Part shown: positions 1-7,591 of the stretch, piece by piece | Numbering within the stretch: position 1 is the first letter of the stretch | Layout of the letters: the number at the start of each line of letters is the position of its first letter | From: JBBDLF01 sp040879025 | Lineage (GTDB): Bacteria; Pseudomonadota; Gammaproteobacteria; Pseudomonadales; Pseudohongiellaceae | DNA: 64,000 nucleotides | NCBI GenBank assembly: GCA_040879025.1 | Contig: JBBDLF010000033.1 | Coordinates: 186,001-250,000, forward strand | Direction of reading: 5' to 3' | Program-made: the position numbers and the translations under genes | The notes under the pieces: generated by a model | The model's input: the letters and a program-made list of their open reading frames with translations, nothing else | Databases searched by the model: none | Told to the model about the DNA's origin: nothing

Positions 1-1724
1 TGCAAGCCGCCGCGGGCAACCGAGTCAGGATCCGGATTCCCCGGGTTGTATTCGGAGTTGTCAAAAGCACCGTTTATAACCACCCGTGAACCTGCGGGCA
101 GCCGCATCGGTTCCGCCAGCCGATAAGTGGGTTGCCAGGCAAAATTGTAATCCGGCACGTTCAGAATATCCTCGCGGATGTCATCCGGATAAATGACGCT
201 GAAGCGCATGCTTTTGCCACGATAGTGCATATGCGGTCGGAGACCGTGCAAGATAACATCCTTGTCAAAAACGTAGGCCGCTTCCATCTCATGGTGACGT
301 TTGCCCGGCGGAATCATAATATTCCGGCTACGGTTACCCGGTGATACCGGCTGTGTCTGATACTCCCAGTTGGGTGTGTCCTCGGTGAACCAGAGCCCGA
401 CCCGCGTATTGTCCACCGTTTCCTGACCAAAAGTGGTGTAGTGAATCGAGAGTTGTAATGCAGAACCCCGCGGCACTTTGACGCCGCTGTTCGGAGGAAA
501 CGTTGCACCACCTTCCTTGCCGGGCGCGTAACCCTCCAGAAACTCGAACCCTGCGGCGTCTTCCGCTTCATCAACCTCTCGTTCAAATTCAGCCGGGGTG
601 ATATAGCTGAGCAGATGGTGTAGAACGCGCCGGTCACCCGGGATGAACTGAATGGATTGTATCCACTTCTCTTCCGTGAAAGGAAGGGGGATCGACTGAT
701 TCTGGTAGTCCAGAACGCCGGTGGCGGGGACATCGAACGTCGGGACTTCAACGATGTAGTCCGGTTCACCGAAATTCCATTCGCTGGCCGGAGGTTCAAT
801 TTGTGCAAGCGGATCAATTTCACTGTCGCCCCGGGGTGCGCCGGCTTCCAGCCAGTGCACCAGTGTCCGGGTCTCCTCCAGGGGCATATTGCGGGCGTTG
901 GTGAACTCCCTGATATGCGGGTCTACTTGTGCCGGAGGCATCCGCCTTGTCATCAACACCTCACGCATCATCGGGCCCCAGCCCTGAACCATTTGATGAC
1001 TGTCCATCGCGAAAGGCGCGATTCCCCCTTCTATATGACAACCGGTACACCGCTGTTCCAGAATGGGGGCAACGTCCTCTGCGTAATCAGGGGGGTCAGC
1101 CGCGTGTTGTTCACGCGTCGGAAACTGCAATTCGCAGCCACTGGCAGGGTGGATATCAGCCACCTGGGTTTCAAGTTCGTCAGTGTTTCCGGAAACGGCC
1201 AATCGGATCGCATCTGCCATCGGGGTGGGTATTTCCTCATCACCGGAGGCGCCAACGTCATCGGACGAGGTAGCCACGTCATCCAGCGGCCCCCGGTACA
1301 ATATGTGCAGGTTCCCTGGGTCAATCACCACGACTTCTCCCGCCGTACGCAGACCGAGGTTCTCGGCGACAAGTTGAGTCTCGTCAAGCAGTATCGGCAT
1401 ATCAATCCGATACAACTGTGCCTGAGACTGTATCGCGTCGAGGCTGTCCCCGGTCGAGGCGTTGAGCATCAGTACACTCACACCGTCATCTTCCCAGGTG
1501 CTGCGCAGGATTTTATACCTGGGCAGCATTTCAATGTTCTCGCTGCATTCGGTTGCATGCGAGACAAGCACCACCGCATTCTGAAAACCGTATTTGCGCA
1601 ACTGATGTGCATCCCCCTGATGATCTATCAGGGTAAAGTCACCTGTCCGTTGCGGCGCGGCGCCAAGAGAAGTAGCCAGGACAGCCAGTATAAGAGTAAA
1701 AAAAATTCTGCTGGGAACTGACAT
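1..1724 (-). CDS. Copper type II monooxygenase-like secreted protein (redoxin + CxxCH + PHM-like), 3' end outside window
   Basis: The reading frame runs open from an ATG at 1722-1724, behind GGAGGAA, to the left edge; only the extreme C-terminus is missing. It opens with a hydrophobic signal peptide, then a thioredoxin-like region without a CxxC pair, then a heme-c-type motif CTGCH followed by EGGIAPFAM. The C-terminal part resembles peptidylglycine alpha-hydroxylating/dopamine beta-monooxygenases: a double His (VLHHLLSYI), a later IHYTT, and PHMHYRGKSM with the HxH pair. In PHM these positions bind the two coppers; that transfer is by family analogy. The expected Met ligand lies beyond the window. 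The gene is a diverged paralogue of the one at 3313-5049 and is co-directional with the PAL-like propeller gene at 1977-3047. The substrate is unknown. A periplasmic copper/heme oxygenase is likely, but an inactive redox carrier is possible. Confidence 0.75.
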   Translation of the reverse strand, partial: MSVPSRIFFTLILAVLATSLGAAPQRTGDFTLIDHQGDAHQLRKYGFQNAVVLVSHATECSENIEMLPRYKILRSTWEDDGVSVLMLNASTGDSLDAIQSQAQLYRIDMPILLDETQLVAENLGLRTAGEVVVIDPGNLHILYRGPLDDVATSSDDVGASGDEEIPTPMADAIRLAVSGNTDELETQVADIHPASGCELQFPTREQHAADPPDYAEDVAPILEQRCTGCHIEGGIAPFAMDSHQMVQGWGPMMREVLMTRRMPPAQVDPHIREFTNARNMPLEETRTLVHWLEAGAPRGDSEIDPLAQIEPPASEWNFGEPDYIVEVPTFDVPATGVLDYQNQSIPLPFTEEKWIQSIQFIPGDRRVLHHLLSYITPAEFEREVDEAEDAAGFEFLEGYAPGKEGGATFPPNSGVKVPRGSALQLSIHYTTFGQETVDNTRVGLWFTEDTPNWEYQTQPVSPGNRSRNIMIPPGKRHHEMEAAYVFDKDVILHGLRPHMHYRGKSMRFSVIYPDDIREDILNVPDYNFAWQPTYRLAEPMRLPAGSRVVINGAFDNSEYNPGNPDPDSVARGGL

Positions 1725-1926
1725 AGGCGATTCCTCCATCTGGCCGGCGAAGCCGCTTCGATCGGGAAATCCGGAGGACGCGGCCCGCCCGCAAACTTCT
1801 TGCTGCCTTTCTATATAGGAGGCGTGGTGCGCCCTTCAGGTTTCATTTTCCACTGAAAAGCAAGAAAATTGCGAGTTCTTGACGGGTTTGGATGAGGAAT
1901 ATCAGTATTCGCGTTCTCCAGGCAAT

Positions 1927-1958
1927 AAAAAACCCTGCCTTGGTGAGCCAAAGCAGGG
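1927..1958 (-). terminator. Intrinsic terminator of the NHL-repeat gene
   Basis: Read on the minus strand, this is an 11-bp stem (CCCTGCTTTGG pairing with CCAAGGCAGGG, one G-U pair) with a CTCA loop, followed directly by six T. It begins about 20 bp after the stop codon at 1977. It should separate the propeller gene from the downstream monooxygenase-like gene, so the two are probably not a simple operon unless there is read-through. Confidence 0.85.
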
Positions 1959-1976
1959 CCTGTTGTAACACTACAA

Positions 1977-3047
1977 TCAGTTGCGGCGAACGTACCGTTT
2001 GACGCCGCCCACCGGACCCACTTCAGCGCCATATATCACGCCATTGTGGTCTGCCACTACCCCTTCAGCGGTACAGGTACCGGTGCAGTCGGGAATCGGA
2101 TCGGGAATCAGGTACTGCACTTCGCCGGTCAGCGCACTGCCTATCCGAATCCCGCGCAGCCAGTCTCCATGAGCCGGGTTCACCGAACCGGATTCAGAGT
2201 CGGCTGAATACAACACATCGTTCTTATCTATGTAGAGGCCGCTGGGACGTCCGAACTGATACCAGGCATCAATGAAATTACCGTCCTGGTCAAATATCTG
2301 GACTCGATTGTTGCTGCGATCGCCCACAAACAGGCGACCCCGCGAATCCATCGCCAGGGCGTGGGGCTGGGTGAACTGACCATCACCGCTACCCATTGTG
2401 CCAAATTCCATCAAAAACTCGCCCTCGCTGTTGAATTTAAGTACGCGAGCCGGCGCATCCGGTGCGTTGGAATGACCTTCAGCTACAAAAATATCACCAT
2501 TGGGCGCCACCAGAATATCGTTGGGCTGCCAGAAATAGCCGTCTCGGTCACCGCCAGGCTGGCCGAGAGCCATCAGATGGATGCCGGTGGGGCTGAATTT
2601 ATGGACCTGGTGACCTTTCACCTGATCAGGAGGATTATCGCCGCCGGTATTATCCCTGCCGTCGGTTACCCAGACATTGCCGTCATGGTCGACACTGATG
2701 CCGTGGGGCCAGGTTATATAACCTGCACCGAAACTGATGACCATGTTGCCGTCCTTGTCGAACTTCATGATCAAGTTGATGTCAGGATTGGCCACGCAGG
2801 CGCCGATATTGGCCCCACAGCGCTCGGCCACCCAGATACTCTCCCCGTCCGGATCCAGGTCGACAGCACTGCTCGAACCCCAGCTTCTCCCCGCGGGCAT
2901 CTTCAGATATCCCGACTGGGTCATATAGGGATTGGGCAGGTCGTTGGTGGGCTCCATGTCAGGCTGGGCGTTGACCGCGGCCGGTATTGCGATTATCGCG
3001 GCGGCAATGGAGACCAGGGCCGTTTTCAATTGTTTGTTATTAAACAT
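1977..3047 (-). CDS. Secreted NHL-repeat beta-propeller, PAL-like (peptidyl-alpha-hydroxyglycine lyase family)
   Basis: This 356-residue protein has a signal peptide (about residues 1-27, ending AVNA before QPD) followed by six-blade NHL-type repeats. I chose the ATG at 3045-3047 because it puts the hydrophobic segment at the N-terminus; a longer frame upstream would bury it. Three blades line up with eukaryotic PAL as I remember it: WPHGISVDHDGNVWVTDG (His115), WQPNDILV...VAEGH (His192) and FTQPHALAMDSRGRLFVGD (His229), plus AERCG near residue 77 where PAL has a key Arg. In PAL two matching His bind zinc. The last blade reads TAEGVVAD, where PAL has the third His, so the metal site may be incomplete. 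It lies between two PHM-like genes, which is suggestive because PHM and PAL act in sequence in animal peptide amidation. The actual substrate is unknown, and a structural or binding role is an alternative. Confidence 0.75.
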   Translation of the reverse strand: MFNNKQLKTALVSIAAAIIAIPAAVNAQPDMEPTNDLPNPYMTQSGYLKMPAGRSWGSSSAVDLDPDGESIWVAERCGANIGACVANPDINLIMKFDKDGNMVISFGAGYITWPHGISVDHDGNVWVTDGRDNTGGDNPPDQVKGHQVHKFSPTGIHLMALGQPGGDRDGYFWQPNDILVAPNGDIFVAEGHSNAPDAPARVLKFNSEGEFLMEFGTMGSGDGQFTQPHALAMDSRGRLFVGDRSNNRVQIFDQDGNFIDAWYQFGRPSGLYIDKNDVLYSADSESGSVNPAHGDWLRGIRIGSALTGEVQYLIPDPIPDCTGTCTAEGVVADHNGVIYGAEVGPVGGVKRYVRRN

Positions 3048-3312
3048 CTTCTGGAAACTCTCTGATATTGTTATAGGAAGCGTAGAGTAAACCAGCAAAA
3101 TCCGCTTTTCAAACATTTCCGGCCGCGGAGCCACTCGTGGCGCGCACCTCCGGGAGCCGGGCACGGGGACTTGCCTCCCTCCGTTTCCGGTAGCTGATTT
3201 CTGGAAAACCTGTTTGATTATTGGAAATGCAAAGCGTTAAAGGAATCAGGAAGCTATCCCGGTGAACCCGCCCTATGATGGTTGACGCTCACCCTCGAAT
3301 CAGGAGACTAAA

Positions 3313-5049
3313 ATGCGGACGCCAGCGGCGCGCCTCTTTGCCATTCCAGTTCTCGTTGTCTCGGCCGGTTTCATCTCCGCGGCTGCGGCGATGGAACGTA
3401 TCACCGACTTTGCCCTGTTGGACCACGACGGTGACTTCCACCAGCTCAGCCGTTACGCCGACCACCAGGCGGTCGTTCTGTTTGTCTATCACCGCGACAG
3501 TGAAATCGTGGCCGATGCCTTGAGGGACCTGGACGAAGTGATCGAAGACTCTTCAGACCAGTCCGTGGCGTTTTTGATGATCGATTCGTCTCCCCGGGAT
3601 GACAAAGCGGCAATTGCCCTTAGTGTCGCAGACAGGATGATTGATACACCGGTACTGCTGGACGATACCCAACTGGTTTCCGCGGCGCTGGGCATAAAGC
3701 GCGCCGCGGAGATTTTGGTGATACGTCCGGCCGGTCTCGAATTGATCTATCGTGGCGCGTTGAACGACCGGTTCATTGAAGGCAGCGACCGGCGACGCGC
3801 CAGCGAACATTATCTGGCCGATGTACTCTCGGCTCTGGAGCACGATGAACAATTGCCTGAGACCATGCCCGCCAGTTCCGGTGAGGCAATTGCCTATACC
3901 GCCCGCGCTCGCCATGCCGAGTCAGGGTTATCCTACGCGGAAGATGTCGTTCCCGTGCTTGAGCGGCGTTGTACCGAGTGTCATCGCGAGGGTGGCATCG
4001 CTCCGTTCGCGATGAGCAGTCATCAAGTAGTACAGGGCTGGTCACCCATGATCCGGGAAACCCTGTTAACCAAGCGGATGCCGCCGGCGCAGATTGATCC
4101 GGCTTTCGTTCACGACTTCATTGGTGTCAGCCATATCACTCCCGAGGAGACCCAGACTCTGGTCCACTGGATTGAGGATGGCGCACAATTCAACAGCAAC
4201 ACCGATCCGCTGGCGACGGCCGAACGGGAAGAATCCAAATGGATGCTGGGCGAACCGGATATGATCGTGCAGGTGCCGGAACAGCAGATTCCAGCTACCG
4301 GCATACTGGATTACCGCAACGTTCCAGTACCCCTGAATATTGATAAGGACGTCTGGGTCAGGGCGGTGGAATTTCATCCGGGAGACAAACAGGTGGTGCA
4401 TCATATCATCGCCTTTTCCATGGGACCTGACGGACTCAATCAGTTTGATGTCTTGAATCAGGGCATCGGGCTCGGAGCCTATGCACCGGGCAATCAACCT
4501 ACCGTGTTCCCTGAGAATACGGGTTACCCCCTGAAAGCCGGTGGCGGCCTGTTTTTGCAGATGCACTACACGACATCCGGCAAGGAAACGGTCGACGCCT
4601 CCGAAATTGGGCTGTATCTGTATGATGAGCCTCCCCGGCAACCGGTACTGGGCGGCTCCGCGGCGGATCTGAACATCCAGATTCCAGCCAATACCGGCCA
4701 TTTCCCGATGACGGCCCAAAAGGTGTTTCCCAAGGATTCCTACCTGACCATGCTGGGACCCCACATGCACTATCGGGGCAAGGAAGCCAGCTATACGCTG
4801 ATCTACCCCGATGGCAGCGAAGAGACCCTCCTGTCAGTACCGAATTATCAGTTCAACTGGCAGAAAAACTATGATTTCGTTGAGCCGAAATTCATTCCCG
4901 CCGGCACCACGCTGGTGTTCGATGGCGCGTTTGACAACTCGGCGATGAACCCCGACAACCCCGATCCCGATATCGAAATAACCTGGGGTGAACAGACCTT
5001 TAACGAAATGTTTTTTGGGTTCTACCGATTTATTGAAGCCATGGAATAA
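3313..5049 (+). CDS. Copper type II monooxygenase-like secreted protein (redoxin + CxxCH + PHM-like)
   Basis: This 578-residue protein starts at an ATG behind AGGAG, and an N-terminal signal peptide (about residues 1-26) implies export. Residues about 27-190 look like a redoxin/AhpC-type thioredoxin fold but lack a CxxC pair. C220-T-E-C223-H224 is a c-type heme motif, followed by EGGIAPFAMSSHQ. The PHM/DBM-like region shows H363-H364 (VVHHII), H418 (QMHYTT), H484 and H486 (GPHMHYRG) and, near the end, WGEQTFNEM with Met566. By analogy with PHM these are the CuH (HH plus H) and CuM (HxH plus Met) ligands. It is transcribed divergently from the PAL-like gene across about 265 bp and lies 126 bp before cydA. 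All expected ligands are present, so catalysis is plausible. The substrate and electron donor (ascorbate, or heme-delivered electrons) are unknown. Confidence 0.8.
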   Translation: MRTPAARLFAIPVLVVSAGFISAAAAMERITDFALLDHDGDFHQLSRYADHQAVVLFVYHRDSEIVADALRDLDEVIEDSSDQSVAFLMIDSSPRDDKAAIALSVADRMIDTPVLLDDTQLVSAALGIKRAAEILVIRPAGLELIYRGALNDRFIEGSDRRRASEHYLADVLSALEHDEQLPETMPASSGEAIAYTARARHAESGLSYAEDVVPVLERRCTECHREGGIAPFAMSSHQVVQGWSPMIRETLLTKRMPPAQIDPAFVHDFIGVSHITPEETQTLVHWIEDGAQFNSNTDPLATAEREESKWMLGEPDMIVQVPEQQIPATGILDYRNVPVPLNIDKDVWVRAVEFHPGDKQVVHHIIAFSMGPDGLNQFDVLNQGIGLGAYAPGNQPTVFPENTGYPLKAGGGLFLQMHYTTSGKETVDASEIGLYLYDEPPRQPVLGGSAADLNIQIPANTGHFPMTAQKVFPKDSYLTMLGPHMHYRGKEASYTLIYPDGSEETLLSVPNYQFNWQKNYDFVEPKFIPAGTTLVFDGAFDNSAMNPDNPDPDIEITWGEQTFNEMFFGFYRFIEAME

Positions 5050-5175
5050 TCGGCACGAAATCCACGCAGGGCTCCTTGCGGTTTGGTATAGTCTGGAAGA
5101 CTGAACCCCAACAAGGAGACTGGCGACGCGGCGGCCGGCGAATTTTGTGTGCCGGTGCCGTACGCCACTGCCATC

Positions 5176-6582
5176 ATGCCGGACATCAGTAGCGCTCTGA
5201 TTCTCGCCAGACTGCAATTTGCCTTTACCATCGCGTTTCACATCATCTTCCCCGCTCTTTCCATCGGCCTGGCCAGCTATCTCGCTGTGCTTGAGGCATT
5301 GTGGCTGCGCACCGGCCGTGAGATTTACCTTGTCCTCTACAAATACTGGCTCAAAATCTTTGCGGTCACTTTCGGTATGGGCGTGGTTTCCGGTGTGGTG
5401 ATGAGTTACCAGTTCGGCACCAACTGGAGTGAATTTTCGGATCGTGCCGGCCCAGTAATCGGTCCGCTCATGGGTTACGAAGTTCTCACTGCGTTTTTTC
5501 TGGAATCGGGGTTTCTGGGCGTGATGATCTTCGGAATGAATCGGGTCAGCCGAGGAATTCATTTCACCGCGACCTGCCTGGTAGCTGCGGGAACCCTGTT
5601 TTCCGCCTTCTGGATACTGTCGGTGAACAGTTGGATGCATACTCCGAGCGGGTTTGGTTTTAATGAAGCTGGCCAGTTTATTCCCGAGAACTGGCTGCAA
5701 GTGATATTTAATCCCTCCTTTCCATACCGCCTTGTCCATATGGTGCTGGCAGCGTTTCTTTCCACGTCATTCGTAGTCGGTGGGGCAGCGGCATTTCAAC
5801 TGCTGCGTAACAATCGCAGTAAAATGGCGCGGCAGATGTTTTCCATGTCAATGTGGATGGCGCTGTTCGTTACTCCCGTGCAAATTATCGCGGGAGATCT
5901 GCACGGACTGAACACACTGGAGCATCAGCCGGCGAAGGTGGCGGCGATGGAAGGTCATTTTGAAACGCTGCGCGGCGCACCGCTGATCCTGTTTGGCTGG
6001 CCTGACGAAGAAGCGGAAATAACGCGTTATACGGTATCCATTCCAAAATTGGGCAGCCTCATCCTGACACACTCGCTTGACGGTGAAATCCCCGGCTTGA
6101 CCAACTGGCCGCGGGAGGATCGGCCCCCGGTCGCCATCGTTTTCACCAGTTTCCGGGTGATGGTAGGCATTGGCCTGCTGATGCTGCTGACAGGTCTGGC
6201 GGGCGCGCTGTTACGATGGCGAGGCACCTTGTATCAGGCACGCTGGTTCCATCGCTGGGCTTGCATCATGGGTCCGACGGGCTTGATCGCGCTTCTTGCA
6301 GGGTGGATTACTACCGAAGTAGGCAGGCAGCCGTATACCGTTTACGGTCTGATGCGTACAAGTGAGTCCCTTTCACCGGTGGCCGCACCGGCGATTGGCA
6401 GTTCTCTTGCAGGTTTCGTGACTGTCTATTGCATAGTCTATGGTGCAGGAGTGTATTACCTGGTTCGGTTGATGGGGAAGTCACCGCCGAAGTCGGAACA
6501 GTTTCAGGCCGAGGCCGTCCTGGCTCCCCGCCTGCGCGCTTCATCCGTTCAGGGCTGGGACGAAGGAGATTCAAGTGATTGA
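5176..6582 (+). CDS. cydA: Cytochrome bd quinol oxidase subunit I, CIO type
   Basis: This is the heme-bearing subunit of a cytochrome bd oxidase, which oxidises quinol and reduces oxygen at the inner membrane. I chose the ATG at 5176 because the usual N-terminus begins about 11 residues before ARLQFAF; a GTG at 5149 is the alternative, and neither has a well-spaced ribosome site. Visible ligands are H22 (AFHIIFP, b595), H188 (YRLVHMV) and M329 (SFRVMVG), the latter two being the b558 ligands by analogy. The C-terminal GRQPYTVYGLMRT is typical of cyanide-insensitive (CioA) members. The Q-loop is short and the protein is about 468 residues, against about 520 in E. coli CydA. The stop overlaps the start of cydB by 8 bp, so the two are translationally coupled. 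Confidence 0.95.
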   Translation: MPDISSALILARLQFAFTIAFHIIFPALSIGLASYLAVLEALWLRTGREIYLVLYKYWLKIFAVTFGMGVVSGVVMSYQFGTNWSEFSDRAGPVIGPLMGYEVLTAFFLESGFLGVMIFGMNRVSRGIHFTATCLVAAGTLFSAFWILSVNSWMHTPSGFGFNEAGQFIPENWLQVIFNPSFPYRLVHMVLAAFLSTSFVVGGAAAFQLLRNNRSKMARQMFSMSMWMALFVTPVQIIAGDLHGLNTLEHQPAKVAAMEGHFETLRGAPLILFGWPDEEAEITRYTVSIPKLGSLILTHSLDGEIPGLTNWPREDRPPVAIVFTSFRVMVGIGLLMLLTGLAGALLRWRGTLYQARWFHRWACIMGPTGLIALLAGWITTEVGRQPYTVYGLMRTSESLSPVAAPAIGSSLAGFVTVYCIVYGAGVYYLVRLMGKSPPKSEQFQAEAVLAPRLRASSVQGWDEGDSSD

Positions 6583-7576
6583 TCTGGCAATGGTCTGGGC
6601 CTGCCTTCTTGGTTTTGCCGTGTTTGCGTATGTCGTACTGGACGGCTTTGACCTGGGCATCGGCATTTTGTTTCCGTTTCTTGAAAACGAGACGAACCGG
6701 GATCTGGCCATGAATTCCATCGCGCCGGTCTGGGATGGAAACGAAACCTGGCTTGTGCTTGGCGGCGGCGGATTGATGGCCGCGTTCCCGCTGGCCTTTG
6801 CCATACTGATGCCCGCCTTTTACGCCCCTCTGACAGTGATGTTGCTCAGCCTTGTCTTTCGCGGGGTCGCTTTTGAGTTTCGCTGGCGGGACAGTCGGCA
6901 TAAAAAGTGGTGGGACCGGGGGTTTATTGTCGGCTCCACTGTCGCTACATTCGCGCAGGGAATTATACTCGGCACCTTTATTCAGGGTATCGAAGTGACC
7001 GGCCGCAGATACGGTGGCGGCTGGTTTGACTGGTTGACTCCTTTCAGTGTGTTTACCGGAGTTGCCCTGATCAGCGGTTATGCGTTGCTGGGAGCCGCGT
7101 GGCTGATTCTGAAGACGGAAGGTCGACTGCAGCAACGACTGTACCGGCTTATCCTCCCCTGTGCGATCGCCACCTTGTCGGCAATTGCAATTGTCAGTTT
7201 GTGGACGCCATGGCTGTCCGACGAAATCGCCGACCGCTGGTTCAGTTGGCCAAACATTGCCGTTCTGTGGCCTATTCCGATGTTTGTCGCTCTGCTCGGG
7301 CTGGTCCTGCTTGCGGGTATTCGCCGACAGCGGGAGTACCGGCTTTTTCCAATAGCCCTGTCACTTTTTTTATTGTCCTATGCCGGTCTTGGCATCAGTA
7401 TGTACCCCTATATGGTGCCACGTCACTTCACAATACATCAGGCCGCGGCCCCTGACACCAGCCTGGGATTCCTGCTGGTGGGTACGAGCTTGTTGCTGCC
7501 GATGATTCTCGGTTACACCGCCTATGCCTACTGGGTGTTCCGCGGCAAGGTCACAGATCAGGAAGGTTATCACTGA
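6575..7576 (+). CDS. cydB: Cytochrome bd quinol oxidase subunit II
   Basis: This 333-residue polytopic membrane protein is the partner of subunit I. It starts at a GTG behind AAGGAG inside the end of cydA. The N-terminal DGFDLGIGILFPF and the following WDGNETWLVLGGGGLMAAFP are hallmark CydB/CioB segments, and GISMYPYMVP near the C-terminus is also typical. No small CydX-type gene follows: the frame ends 15 bp before the convergent treY stop, with no obvious terminator between them. A second terminal oxidase (caa3) is encoded in this window, so the bd enzyme probably serves low-oxygen, cyanide or nitric-oxide conditions. That role is inferred from the family. Confidence 0.95.
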   Translation: MIDLAMVWACLLGFAVFAYVVLDGFDLGIGILFPFLENETNRDLAMNSIAPVWDGNETWLVLGGGGLMAAFPLAFAILMPAFYAPLTVMLLSLVFRGVAFEFRWRDSRHKKWWDRGFIVGSTVATFAQGIILGTFIQGIEVTGRRYGGGWFDWLTPFSVFTGVALISGYALLGAAWLILKTEGRLQQRLYRLILPCAIATLSAIAIVSLWTPWLSDEIADRWFSWPNIAVLWPIPMFVALLGLVLLAGIRRQREYRLFPIALSLFLLSYAGLGISMYPYMVPRHFTIHQAAAPDTSLGFLLVGTSLLLPMILGYTAYAYWVFRGKVTDQEGYH

Positions 7577-7591
7577 CCACGATCTATCGGC

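Noticed and set aside
657..1721. Plus-strand frame of 354 codons across the first monooxygenase-like gene
   Set aside because: The minus strand carries signal peptide, CxxCH and copper motifs in a continuous frame with a ribosome site; the plus frame has none of these.
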